From JANPLG01 sp964609085 (GTDB lineage: Bacteria; Armatimonadota; SYMT01): 59,753 bases of DNA. The notes beneath the pieces were generated by a model that searched no databases, was not told the DNA's origin, and saw nothing but the letters and a program-made list of their open reading frames with translations. Numbering within the stretch: the first letter of the stretch is position 1; the number at the start of each line of letters is the position of its first letter. Position numbers and translations under genes: made by a program. Below, piece after piece: positions 52,331-59,753 of this stretch. The DNA lies in NCBI GenBank assembly GCA_964609085.1, contig CAZSRZ010000015.1, positions 1 through 59,753 of the forward strand, read 5' to 3'.

Positions 52331-53672
52331 CCGCCGCCTGGGGAGGGGACGGCCGGGCGCGGGCACGCAAGCGTGGTTGATTCTTGCGTTGGTGTTGGTG
52401 CTTGGCGCGGGAATCGGCGTGATCCAGTTCGACTCCCGACGCGGGCTCCACGCCCCGAAGTACTCCGTCCACCGGACCGACGACCAGGGTGCAGCCTTGA
52501 TCTTCCGTGTCTACGAACGCATGGGCGTCCGGGCGCAGGCGTGGGACCGCCGTTTCGACGCGCTGAGCCGGCCTGGGCTGATGCTGCTGATTGCGCCGGA
52601 GCAGTCGGTCCGGCTCTTGAACCGGGCCGATCTCAAGATCGGCACTGTTGGCGATATTCTACCCGTGGAGGTCGCGGCGCTGGATGCCTGGGTTGCGCGC
52701 GGCAATGTAGTCGTGTTGATGAGTCGCGACGCGACGAGCATCCACGAGTCGCTGGGCATCCTGCTGGATGAGCTTGGCAGTCAGTCCCCATCGCCGTCGA
52801 TCCCGGCTCAGCCCAGTGCTCTGGCGGTGGGGGTCAAGGAACTGCAGACTCAGAGCCCGTTCGGGTTCAAGTTCGGCGTTCTGGAGGCAAAGGGCACCGA
52901 GCAACCCAAACCGGTCCGCAGCTCGGTAATCCCGGCGCAGGCCTGGTCCGTCCTCTTCAACAAGGTGCAGGGGGCCAGAAAGATGCCGCAGGTGGTGTCC
53001 GCCGTTCGCGGCGCCGGGCTGTATGTATTGGCGAATGACGCCTATCCCGCCACGAACGCGGGGCTACTGGCGGGCGATAACGTCCAGTTCATGCGCAACA
53101 TCGCCCGGCTGGTTCCCCCGTCGGGAACGCTCTGGCTGGATGAGTACCACAAGCGATCAGCACCTTCGAACGTGGTGGCCTACCTGCGAGAACGTTCGAT
53201 GACGGGCGCACTCGTGTACGTAGTGCTGCTGGTATTGATCTGGGTGTGGCATTCCGGGGTCCGATTCGGCCCGGAGCGCCCTCTGGTTCGAGACGAACGC
53301 CGGGACAGCATCGAGTATGTGCGGGCCATCGCCACTCTCTACCGCAATGCGGGGATGCCCCGGGATGTCCTCGAGACGGTCTTCCTGGACTTCAAGAAGC
53401 GATTGCTGGGTGCCCTCCGACTGGACGGGAAGGCTGATGTGGAGCAAATCGCGCAGACCTATCAGCGTCGGACGGGGAGACCCGGACTCGAGGCACGTCG
53501 CGCGCTCATCGACACGGAGCTGGCGCTGACGCGACCCAGAATGAGCGACACGGACGCTGCCGCCATCGCCGCCCGACTGACCGCCGTGGATGAAGCACTT
53601 CACGGCCGCTCCGAAATGAAACAGCATGTGGACGGAAGTAAGGCGTTAACCCGGCGTCGCCGCGAACCGTAG
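52323..53672 (+). CDS. DUF4350-like membrane protein
   Basis: A 449-residue protein with one N-terminal helix (about residues 13-32), an extracytoplasmic amidotransferase-like domain (about 50-250: RPGLMLLIAPEQSVRLLN, then VAALDAWVARGNVVVLM), a second helix (about 295-313) and a cytosolic helical tail. It is the layout of DUF4350 proteins, found next to DUF4129 and MoxR. GTG 52323 is chosen for its GGAG about 9 nt upstream and overlaps the previous stop by 8 nt. Function unknown. Confidence 0.72.
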   Translation: MHDRRLGRGRPGAGTQAWLILALVLVLGAGIGVIQFDSRRGLHAPKYSVHRTDDQGAALIFRVYERMGVRAQAWDRRFDALSRPGLMLLIAPEQSVRLLNRADLKIGTVGDILPVEVAALDAWVARGNVVVLMSRDATSIHESLGILLDELGSQSPSPSIPAQPSALAVGVKELQTQSPFGFKFGVLEAKGTEQPKPVRSSVIPAQAWSVLFNKVQGARKMPQVVSAVRGAGLYVLANDAYPATNAGLLAGDNVQFMRNIARLVPPSGTLWLDEYHKRSAPSNVVAYLRERSMTGALVYVVLLVLIWVWHSGVRFGPERPLVRDERRDSIEYVRAIATLYRNAGMPRDVLETVFLDFKKRLLGALRLDGKADVEQIAQTYQRRTGRPGLEARRALIDTELALTRPRMSDTDAAAIAARLTAVDEALHGRSEMKQHVDGSKALTRRRREP

Positions 53673-53712
53673 CGCTGTCCGGCGCCCCTCGGCCGCATGG
53701 ATGGGAGATGGA

Positions 53713-54675
53713 ATGGACGAAGAACTCAGCTATATCGGGCAGCAGACCCGCCGGGTGCTGGAACAACTCGGCCGCGTGATCGTGGGGCAGGAGGAGATCC
53801 AGCGAGCACTGCTCGTCGCCGTCTTCACGCAGGGTCACGTCCTGCTCGAAGGCGTTCCCGGGACGGCAAAAACGTTGATGGTGCGCGCGCTGGCCCGAGC
53901 GATGTCGCTCCGCTTCGCCCGCGTGCAGTTCACCCCCGATCTGATGCCTTCAGACGTGATCGGAACCAACGTCTTCAACCTGCAGTCCGGTGAGTTCATG
54001 CTGCGGCACGGCCCGGTCTTCACCGAACTGCTGCTCGCCGACGAGATCAATCGCAGCCCGGCCAAGACCCAGGCCGCGCTTCTGGAGGCCATGCAGGAAC
54101 GCCACTGCACGATCGACGGGGTGACGCACGCGCTCTCGCCCTGCTTCACCGTGTTCGCCACGCAAAACCCGATCGAGTACGAAGGGACCTACCCCCTCCC
54201 CGAAGCGCAGCTCGATCGCTTCCTGATGAAGGTGCATGTCGGCTACCCCCACCCGGCGGCGGAAGAGCGCATGCTCGGCATCTATAACCAGGGGCTGGAG
54301 CCGCACAACGTGGAGGCGTTCGGAATAGAGCAAGTTATGGACGCGGAGACGCTCACGCGCTGCCGAGCCATCATCCAGCGGCTGACGATGCGGCCGGAGT
54401 TGGTGACCTACATCCGGGACATCGTCGCGGCCACCCGGGCCACGGATGACGTCGCCGTCGGGGCCGGACCGCGGGCCGGCATTCACCTGTTGTTGGCGTC
54501 AAAAGGCAGCGCCGCGCTGGACGGTCGGAGCTTTGTCACGCCGGATGACATTCAGGCGATGGCGCTGCCCACGCTCCGCCACCGACTGATTCTGCAGGCC
54601 GAGGCCGAGGCTACGGGGCTGACGCCCGATGACGTGCTCAAGACGATCCTGCAGCAGCTTCCGGTTCCGAGGTAG
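53713..54675 (+). CDS. MoxR family AAA+ ATPase
   Basis: A 320-residue chaperone-like ATPase. Walker A EGVPGTAKTLM (about 48), QFTPDLMPSDVIG (about 77), Walker B LLLADEINRSPAKTQ (about 108), sensor region FATQNPIEYEGTYPLPEAQLD (about 149, split by position), and a C-terminal lid. MoxR proteins assemble or insert metal into partners such as DUF58/VWA proteins; no DUF58 gene is here, so the partner is probably one of the two upstream membrane proteins. ATG 53713 has GGGAG 5 nt upstream; ATG 53701 is an alternative. Its end overlaps convergent lgt by 38 bp. Confidence 0.92.
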   Translation: MDEELSYIGQQTRRVLEQLGRVIVGQEEIQRALLVAVFTQGHVLLEGVPGTAKTLMVRALARAMSLRFARVQFTPDLMPSDVIGTNVFNLQSGEFMLRHGPVFTELLLADEINRSPAKTQAALLEAMQERHCTIDGVTHALSPCFTVFATQNPIEYEGTYPLPEAQLDRFLMKVHVGYPHPAAEERMLGIYNQGLEPHNVEAFGIEQVMDAETLTRCRAIIQRLTMRPELVTYIRDIVAATRATDDVAVGAGPRAGIHLLLASKGSAALDGRSFVTPDDIQAMALPTLRHRLILQAEAEATGLTPDDVLKTILQQLPVPR

Positions 54676-55453
54676 GATCCTCGGCCGGAGCGCTGCGCCG
54701 ATCGACACGGCCCAGAAACCGCCAAATCGCCACCCCCGCCACCGCCCCCAGCAGGCTGGCCCACTGCCCCTGCGTGAGCCCCATCCCGGCCACGTCCGCG
54801 GTCACGCCGCTGCGGATCCCCTCGATGAGGAAGCGGTAGACGGAGTAAGCCACCAACCAGAGCGCAAGGATCTGGCCGTGGCGGTGCGGTGATCGATACG
54901 CCCGGATCAGCAGCCCACAAATGACCAGGTTCGCCATCGCCGCATACACCTGCGCCGGGTGATAGTGGAGCGAGGGATCCCCACCCAGGCAGTAGGCGCC
55001 GTCCAGCCCCCATGGCAGGTTCGTCGTGCCACCGTAGCAGCATCCATTCAGGAGGCAGCCGACGCGACCAATCGCGTAGCCCAGTGACAGCGCCGGGGCA
55101 GCCGCGTCGGCAAGCGGGGCGATCGGCAACCGCTGCGAGCGGAGAAAGAGCATCCCGGCAAGGACGCCGCCCGCGGCACCGCCATGAAATGACATGCCGC
55201 CCTGCCAGGTAGCCACTGCTTCCAGGGGATGTCCGGCAAACCGACCGGCGTTCAAGATGATGTACACCAGCCGCGCGCCGATGACGCCGCCGAGCAACAT
55301 CCAGATGCCCCCATCAAAGAACACGTGACCCGGTAGCCCCCGCTCACGTGCCAGCCGCGAAGCGAGCGCAGCAGCCCCGGCGAAGCCCAACACGACCATC
55401 AGCCCGAACGAGTGGATGGGAAACGGACCAAGCTGGATCAGGCGAGGGAACAT
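54638..55453 (-). CDS. lgt: Prolipoprotein diacylglyceryl transferase
   Basis: Moves a diacylglyceryl group to the lipobox Cys of prolipoproteins in the inner membrane. 271 residues, about seven helices. SFGLMVVLGFAGAAALASR (about 15), GARLVYI (about 59), WQGGMSFHGGAAGG (about 82) and GRVGCLLNGCCYG (about 128), the Lgt signature with catalytic Arg, are clear, with YHPAQVYAA (about 162). The start follows lspA (TGATG junction), pairing the first two lipoprotein steps. The 3' end overlaps MoxR by 38 bp. The lipoprotein at 29005 is a likely client. Confidence 0.96.
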   Translation of the reverse strand: MFPRLIQLGPFPIHSFGLMVVLGFAGAAALASRLARERGLPGHVFFDGGIWMLLGGVIGARLVYIILNAGRFAGHPLEAVATWQGGMSFHGGAAGGVLAGMLFLRSQRLPIAPLADAAAPALSLGYAIGRVGCLLNGCCYGGTTNLPWGLDGAYCLGGDPSLHYHPAQVYAAMANLVICGLLIRAYRSPHRHGQILALWLVAYSVYRFLIEGIRSGVTADVAGMGLTQGQWASLLGAVAGVAIWRFLGRVDRRSAPAEDPTSEPEAAAGSS

Positions 55454-56058
55454 CAGCGGCCCGTCACTCCTTCGCCGGCTGATTGCGCGCCATCCGCGGC
55501 TGCCGAAGCCTCGGCGTTCAGGACGGATTCCTCCTCCCCTGGTCCGGATGCCTCGTCCGGCGAGGCGGGGCGGGGGTGCTCGAAGAAGAGAAAGTGAGCG
55601 AACAATCCTACGGCGCCGAGGGTGATCGCCGTGTCAGCCACGTTGAACACCGGGAACCAGCCGAAATCCACGAAGTCGGTGACCTTTCCCCAGCGCAGGC
55701 GGTCGATCAGGTTCCCGACCGCCCCGGCGAAGGGGAGTGCCAGCGAGAGCTCCAGCAATGAACCGCGGGCGCGGGCGACCTTCCGCCGCTGCCCGCGGAA
55801 CCAGAGGATCCACACCATCGCAACGACGGCACCCAGTGCGATGATGACACCCCCGCCAGCAAGCTGACCAAAGGCGACCCCCGGGTTCCGCACGTGCGTC
55901 AACCAGAGCACGCCGGGGACGACCGGGAGCGATGGGCTCCCAACCGGCAGGTAGAGTCGGACCAGGTGCTTGGTCCCCTGATCCAGGGCCACGATGAGGG
56001 CGATGACAAGCCAGAAGGCGCGGTTTGACACGGGCGATGAGGTAGGGCGACGGTTCAT
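55453..56058 (-). CDS. lspA: Lipoprotein signal peptidase II
   Basis: Cuts the signal peptide of lipoproteins after Lgt has acted. 201 residues; core LspA is about 165. VIALIVALDQGTKHLV (about 19-34), RNPGVAFG (about 58), AGAVGNLIDRLRWGKVTDFV (about 111-130) and FPVFNVADTAITLG (about 134), which hold the catalytic aspartates. An extra acidic, Ala/Glu-rich tail of about 35 residues is unusual. ATG 56058 chosen from family length; the frame is open to 56178. The stop shares one base with the lgt start. Confidence 0.95.
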   Translation of the reverse strand: MNRRPTSSPVSNRAFWLVIALIVALDQGTKHLVRLYLPVGSPSLPVVPGVLWLTHVRNPGVAFGQLAGGGVIIALGAVVAMVWILWFRGQRRKVARARGSLLELSLALPFAGAVGNLIDRLRWGKVTDFVDFGWFPVFNVADTAITLGAVGLFAHFLFFEHPRPASPDEASGPGEEESVLNAEASAAADGAQSAGEGVTGR

Positions 56059-56220
56059 CCTGAAACCAAGGCGACGGAAAGTCAACCGCGCCGTTCGGGG
56101 GCGCGAGGGTGGGAGGGCGTGACGGATGCCGCGATGCGCGATGGCCACAGAGGGTGAGAGTCGGTATTCTCTACCCAACTGCCTTGCCGTCGGGCCGCCT
56201 CGCCGGCCCTGGAGAGTTTC

Positions 56221-57339
56221 ATGGCACCACTGCTCCGCCTGTTCACTGTGGCTGCGTTGCTGCTGGCCTCGTCCCCGTCGCTGAGGGCGGACGCCCGCGC
56301 CAACGCGCTGTTCGAGAAGGCTCGCAAGCAGGCACGCATGGCTGCCTCCCTGGAGTGCGATCTCGAACTCTCGGTGTCATTCGGCCAACCGGCACAGGTC
56401 AACCGCCAGACGGGGAAGCTGAAAGCGATGCGCCCAAACTATTTGCGGATGCAGATCAAGGCGAGCGACGGCCAGGAGCAGCTCATCGCCTCGACGGGCA
56501 AAGAGTTCTACATGGTGATGCCGGGCCAGAAGATCTACCAGAAAATGCCCGCACCCCCCACCGGGGAAGGCCTGATGCAGCTACCCAGCTCGCCGCTGTC
56601 GCTTTTCTTCAAGCCTGACGCCTACAAGAATGAGAAGGCTGCCCGCGTGGTGCCCTCCGTCCGCATCAACGGGCGAGTCTATCAGGTGGTCCAGTTCAAG
56701 GCCGCGGAGCCACCCACGGCCCGAAAGGTGTTCTTCGGTCCGACGGGGTGGCTGGAGGGCGTCGAGGCAGCGGATCCCGAGCAGCATCTCCGGATCCAGC
56801 TCTGGCTGAAGAACCTGCGAGCCCCCCGCATGCAGCCAGCGCAATTCGCCTACACCCCGCCCACGGATTTCACCCTGCCGAAGGGGCCGGAGGAAGCCCT
56901 CGTTGAGGTCGGAAAGGACGCGCCGGACTTCAACCTGCCGCAACCGGGAGGCAACCTCGTGGCGCTCTCCGAGCTGCGGAAGGGCAAGAAGGCCGTGCTG
57001 GTCAACTTCTGGTTCCACGGATGCCCCCCGTGCCGTGCTGAGCTGCCGCAACTACAGAAGCTCTACGCCGGGCTGAAAGACCAGGGCTTCGGCATCGTCG
57101 CCGTTAATGGCATCGACTCCGAGCAAGTGATCGCCGCCTACTGGAACGAGAGCAAGTTTGAGTTCCCAACCGTGGTCGCCGGCCCGGGTGAGAAGTACGC
57201 CCTGGGAAGAACCTATGGCGTCACCGCCTACCCCACCAACTACCTGGTAGACGACCAGGGCAAAGTCGTGTGGCGGTCCGTGGGCTTTGACGAAGCCGGC
57301 CTCACGGAAGCCCTTCGGAAGCTGGGCTTCAAGCTGTAA
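56221..57339 (+). CDS. TlpA-like thioredoxin fused to LolA/DUF2092-like domain, exported
   Basis: A 372-residue protein: signal peptide (hydrophobic about residues 5-22), a LolA/DUF2092-like beta-rich half (about 25-220), then a TlpA/ResA-type thioredoxin (about 225-372) with active site C268-PP-C271 in WFHGCPPCRAELPQL and TYGVTAYPTNYLVDDQGKV with the cis-Pro. It should reduce disulfides in the periplasm, the activity CcmG gives in cytochrome c maturation, and so could serve the ccm genes 18 kb upstream. Diverges from lspA. A hairpin follows the stop. Confidence 0.85.
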   Translation: MAPLLRLFTVAALLLASSPSLRADARANALFEKARKQARMAASLECDLELSVSFGQPAQVNRQTGKLKAMRPNYLRMQIKASDGQEQLIASTGKEFYMVMPGQKIYQKMPAPPTGEGLMQLPSSPLSLFFKPDAYKNEKAARVVPSVRINGRVYQVVQFKAAEPPTARKVFFGPTGWLEGVEAADPEQHLRIQLWLKNLRAPRMQPAQFAYTPPTDFTLPKGPEEALVEVGKDAPDFNLPQPGGNLVALSELRKGKKAVLVNFWFHGCPPCRAELPQLQKLYAGLKDQGFGIVAVNGIDSEQVIAAYWNESKFEFPTVVAGPGEKYALGRTYGVTAYPTNYLVDDQGKVVWRSVGFDEAGLTEALRKLGFKL

Positions 57340-57351
57340 ATCGGCTCTCCA

Positions 57352-57383
57352 GTGAGGGGTGTTCCGTGAGAAACACCCGTCAC
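57352..57383. terminator. Hairpin between convergent genes (candidate bidirectional terminator)
   Basis: GGGTGTT (57357-57363) pairs with AACACCC (57372-57378) over a perfect 7-bp stem, with an outer GTGA/TCAC (57352-57355, 57380-57383) beyond one G-G mismatch. The loop is 8 nt. It lies between the TlpA-like stop (57339) and the stress-protein stop (57406). No T-run. Confidence 0.45.
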
Positions 57384-57405
57384 CGGCGGTCGTACTCCCC
57401 CGAGG

Positions 57406-57921
57406 CTACCAGTTTCGGACCGACTCGGTGTGCAGCTCGGGCTGGTATCGGCTGAAGGTCTCTCGAACAGCAGGGAGCGACTTCGGGCTCGTTCGGACCA
57501 TCACCCAGGCCCGCCCTTGCCTGACCAGGTCGTAGATTTGTCGCCCGAGGTCGAGCGGAAACCCGAAGTTGTTCATGGCTCCGACGAGCCCACCGGAGGC
57601 GGCCCCAAGTTGCGCGCCACCGATGGCAATGGCGATGGGTCCCGCAGCCAGAAAGGCCATCTCAATGTTGGGCGGAACACGGTCGCGATAGGCGGGTCGG
57701 GCACCACCCTGCCATCCCAGTCGCTCCCATGCGGCCTGTACGGCGAGCTCGGCGAACGGGTTGTCGGCCTGATCCGCGGCCCGACCGCCCAGATCTTCCT
57801 CGGAGTACTCTCGCGCCACCAGTGAGATCTCGCTGCTGGGCAGCCCCGTCTCCAGCAACTGGTGGATCACCCGCTCCGCCTGGCCGCGATCCTGAAACAC
57901 GCCTCCGACAAAAGTTGGCAT
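57406..57921 (-). CDS. General-stress-protein-like (YflT-type) protein
   Basis: A 171-residue protein. Residues about 3-40 (MPTFVGGVFQDRGQAERVIH start) match the fold of the heat-stress YflT/GSP17M domain, a small ferredoxin-like unit. A Gly/Ala-rich stretch (about 85-115, AFLAAGPIAIAIGGAQLG) resembles a glycine zipper or membrane-associated segment. The C-terminal half repeats an alpha/beta unit (AWVMVRTSPKSLPAVRETF). Role unknown. GGAG lies about 9 nt before ATG 57921; the frame is open to 57987. Confidence 0.65.
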   Translation of the reverse strand: MPTFVGGVFQDRGQAERVIHQLLETGLPSSEISLVAREYSEEDLGGRAADQADNPFAELAVQAAWERLGWQGGARPAYRDRVPPNIEMAFLAAGPIAIAIGGAQLGAASGGLVGAMNNFGFPLDLGRQIYDLVRQGRAWVMVRTSPKSLPAVRETFSRYQPELHTESVRNW

Positions 57922-58019
57922 CCGTGGCTCCGGGCCGGCAAGGAACAACCGGCGCCCGTAAGTATATCCCGCACTCCGAGGCGGCACGACCCCCGCCTGT
58001 GCGCCTCACGACTCGCCGT

Positions 58020-58250
58020 CTACTCGTGAACGATCGCCGTACCGAGTTCACCGCCCAGCTCAACCCGGAACTTGGACCCGCTCACGCGAACGTAGAAATC
58101 CTCAGCCGAATGAGCTTCGCGGGGACCGTAGCGAGTGATCTCGTAGTCGCAGCCCCGACACCTGTCGCCCTGCACCTGGCTCACCACCACCATCTCGCCG
58201 CAGTTCGGGCAGGGGAAACGGGCCGGCTCCCAGGTCTCTTCCGCAGTCAT
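58020..58250 (-). CDS. Small zinc-ribbon protein
   Basis: A 76-residue protein with two CxxC knuckles (CPNC near residue 13 and CRGC near 29), a zinc ribbon, followed by a 35-residue basic/beta tail. It is too short for a polymerase subunit and I do not recognise a family. GGAGGG lies about 6 nt before ATG 58250, which supports it as a real gene. The frame is open further upstream to 58511, over gatC. It diverges from gatC. Confidence 0.7.
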   Translation of the reverse strand: MTAEETWEPARFPCPNCGEMVVVSQVQGDRCRGCDYEITRYGPREAHSAEDFYVRVSGSKFRVELGGELGTAIVHE

Positions 58251-58346
58251 CCCCTGCCCTCCCAGGCGGTCGATCGGTGAGGCCATGATAGAATACCCGC
58301 GCTCTGGGGTCACCCCGGACGCCACCAAGTCCGCTCCTGCCTCTCG

Positions 58347-58652
58347 ATGTCGATCCTCACCCTTGACGAAGTCAACCACGTAGCCCGGCTCGCGCGCTTG
58401 CGGCTGACAGAGGACGAGCAGGCGACGCTGACGGTCGAGCTCAATGTGATCCTGGGCCATTTCGAGGTGCTCCAGCGCCTGGACACAGAGAACATCCCGC
58501 CGACGGCACACGCATTGCCGCAGGTCAACGTGCTCCGGGATGACATCTGCAGGCCGTCGCTCCCCCGTGAGGAGCTTCTTGGGCAGGCGGCCGAAGCCCG
58601 CGATGACTTCTTCGTCGTCGCCCGTGTCATCGACACGGGCGAGGCGGCCTGA
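58347..58652 (+). CDS. gatC: Asp/Glu-tRNA amidotransferase subunit C
   Basis: Small subunit of GatCAB, which converts misacylated Asp-tRNA(Asn) or Glu-tRNA(Gln) to the amide. 101 residues, usual length. LTLDEVNHVARLARLRLTED (about 4-23), a central FEVLQRLDTENIPPTAHAL stretch (about 53) and the VLRDDICRPSL tail segment are typical. GatC binds across GatA and GatB. TAGAAT at 58289 is a weak -10 candidate. gatA follows after 11 nt. Confidence 0.95.
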   Translation: MSILTLDEVNHVARLARLRLTEDEQATLTVELNVILGHFEVLQRLDTENIPPTAHALPQVNVLRDDICRPSLPREELLGQAAEARDDFFVVARVIDTGEAA

Positions 58653-58663
58653 CGGAGGCGCTG

Positions 58664-59753
58664 ATGCCGGAGCTGTGGGAGTTGCCCGCCGCGACGCTGC
58701 GGACGCGGATCGCGGGCGGCGAACTCTCCTGCCTGGAGGTGACCGAATCGCACCTCAGACGGCTGGATGCAATTGACCCGGTTGTGGGGGCAATGCTGAC
58801 GGTAACCCACGACGACGCCCTCGCCGCCGCTCGCCAGATGGATTCCCGAATGGCTGCGGGGGAGCCTGTCCCCTCTCTCGCCGGCATTCCGCTCGTATTG
58901 AAGGACAACCTCTGCACCCGGGGAGTGAGGACGACGGCCGGCAGCCGCATTCTGGGGGACTGGCGGCCTCCCTATGACGCGACGGTGGTGGCCCGCCTCA
59001 GGGAGGCCGGTGCCATCAGCCTCGGCAAGGCGAACTGTGATGAGTTCGCGATGGGATCCTCCACGGAGAATAGCGCCTTCTTCCCGACGCGAAACCCGTG
59101 GGACCTGGAGCGAGTGCCGGGTGGGAGCAGTGGGGGCTCTGCGGCGGCCGTCGCCGCGGGTATGGTGCCGATCTCGTTGGGCAGCGACACCGGGGGCTCC
59201 ATCCGTCAGCCTGCTTCGCTTTGCGGCATCGTCGGCGTCAAACCCACCTACGGCCGGGTCAGCCGCTACGGATTGATCGCGTATGCCTCCTCGCTAGACC
59301 AGGTTGGGCCGTTCGCAGGCGACGTCCGGGGGGCGGCGATGCTCCTGGATGCCATCTCGGGGCACGACCCACTCGACAGTACTTCGGCGCCGATGGAATC
59401 CACCCGGTGCGAAGCGGTACTCGGCAGCGACATCCGCGGGCTGCGGGTCGGCGTGCCGCGGGAGTACTACGGAGACGGCGTGGACCCCGACATCCGCAAG
59501 GCCGTTGGGTCCGCGCTCGAGGTTCTCCGCGCTCTCGGCGCCGAAGTTGAGGAAACCAGCACGCCGCACGCGGAGTTTGCCCTGGCCTGCTACTACATCA
59601 TCGCGCCGGCCGAAGCGAGCAGCAATCTCGCCCGCTATGACGGGGTTCGGTACGGCCCACGTGAGCCCGGCACCGACCTGATCGAGCAATACGAACGGAC
59701 GCGTGACCGCCATTTTGGCGCGGAGGTGAAGCGCCGCATCATGCTGGGCACCT
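58664..59753 (+). CDS. gatA: Asp/Glu-tRNA amidotransferase subunit A, 5' part
   Basis: Amidase subunit that releases ammonia from glutamine and channels it to GatB. The first 363 residues of about 490 are present; the gene runs off the right edge with no stop. Amidase-signature catalytic set: Lys in PLVLKDNLCTRG (about 77), cis-Ser in GGSSGGSAAAVAAGMVP (about 149-166) and nucleophile Ser in GSDTGGSIRQPASLCGIVG (about 173). It also has GVKPTYGRVSRYGLIAYASS and LDQVGPF. ATG 58664 lies 11 nt after gatC, with GGAGG about 8 nt upstream. gatB is not in the window. Confidence 0.96.
   Translation, partial: MPELWELPAATLRTRIAGGELSCLEVTESHLRRLDAIDPVVGAMLTVTHDDALAAARQMDSRMAAGEPVPSLAGIPLVLKDNLCTRGVRTTAGSRILGDWRPPYDATVVARLREAGAISLGKANCDEFAMGSSTENSAFFPTRNPWDLERVPGGSSGGSAAAVAAGMVPISLGSDTGGSIRQPASLCGIVGVKPTYGRVSRYGLIAYASSLDQVGPFAGDVRGAAMLLDAISGHDPLDSTSAPMESTRCEAVLGSDIRGLRVGVPREYYGDGVDPDIRKAVGSALEVLRALGAEVEETSTPHAEFALACYYIIAPAEASSNLARYDGVRYGPREPGTDLIEQYERTRDRHFGAEVKRRIMLGT

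Overview
The window is about 60 kb of dense, high-GC (roughly two thirds G+C) bacterial chromosome with about 57 protein genes, short intergenic gaps and many 4-nt ATGA/GTGA/TTGA overlaps. I found no rRNA, tRNA, CRISPR array, phage or insertion sequence. A complete peptidoglycan/division block (murC-ddl-ftsQ-DUF881-sbp-ftsA-ftsZ) and lspA/lgt point to a walled bacterium. DUF881 and Sbp between ftsQ and ftsA are a Firmicutes/Actinobacteria/Armatimonadota-type arrangement. The accessory gene set (H-X9-DG protein, DUF1573, ThuA, DUF1501, sulfatase, Gfo/Idh/MocA, Tat-exported PhoD) resembles Armatimonadota and Planctomycetes. Armatimonadota or a near relative is my inference; no marker here proves it.

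Layout. 1-5.7 kb: 3' part of an RND efflux pump, an enolase-superfamily enzyme, acetyl-CoA synthetase and a small membrane protein. 5.8-10.1 kb (minus strand): five tightly linked genes for exported or membrane proteins (DUF1573, a 12-Cys mini-protein, two unrecognised exported proteins, an H-X9-DG protein), the best candidate for an undescribed system. 10.3-13.0 kb: ThuA-like protein and PhoD. 13.2-20.3 kb: wall synthesis and division block, ending in a hairpin. 20.3-25.6 kb: trypsin-like protease-TPR, hydantoinase A and rhomboid-TPR. 25.6-31 kb: oxidoreductase, pentapeptide-repeat protein, and an orphan ABC permease with a lipoprotein.

31.1-40.5 kb: a long plus-strand run for cytochrome c maturation: a C39-like cysteine-peptidase-fold protein, a GbsR/MarR regulator, CcmA, CcmB, CcmC, a CcmD-like peptide, CcmE of the CxxxY type and CcmF, followed by HemA and a HemX/CcsA protein. 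Heme synthesis and heme delivery to c-type cytochromes are therefore linked; hemL lies 8 kb downstream. CcmG and CcmH are not in the run. 40.4-50 kb: serine hydrolase, Fe-S DNA glycosylase, sulfatase, leuB, DUF1501 protein, HxlR regulator diverging from a sigma factor, hemL and ndk. 50-54.7 kb: B-box-like zinc protein, DUF4129 protein, DUF4350-like protein and MoxR ATPase. 54.6-59.75 kb: lgt, lspA, a TlpA-type thioredoxin fused to a LolA-like region, a stress-protein-like protein, a zinc ribbon, gatC and the 5' part of gatA, cut by the window end.

Start codons were chosen from overlaps, Shine-Dalgarno sequences and family lengths. GTG and TTG starts are common, notably in the division block (ftsQ TTG, sbp TTG, ftsA GTG). 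All family calls rest on motifs read by eye, without database searches.
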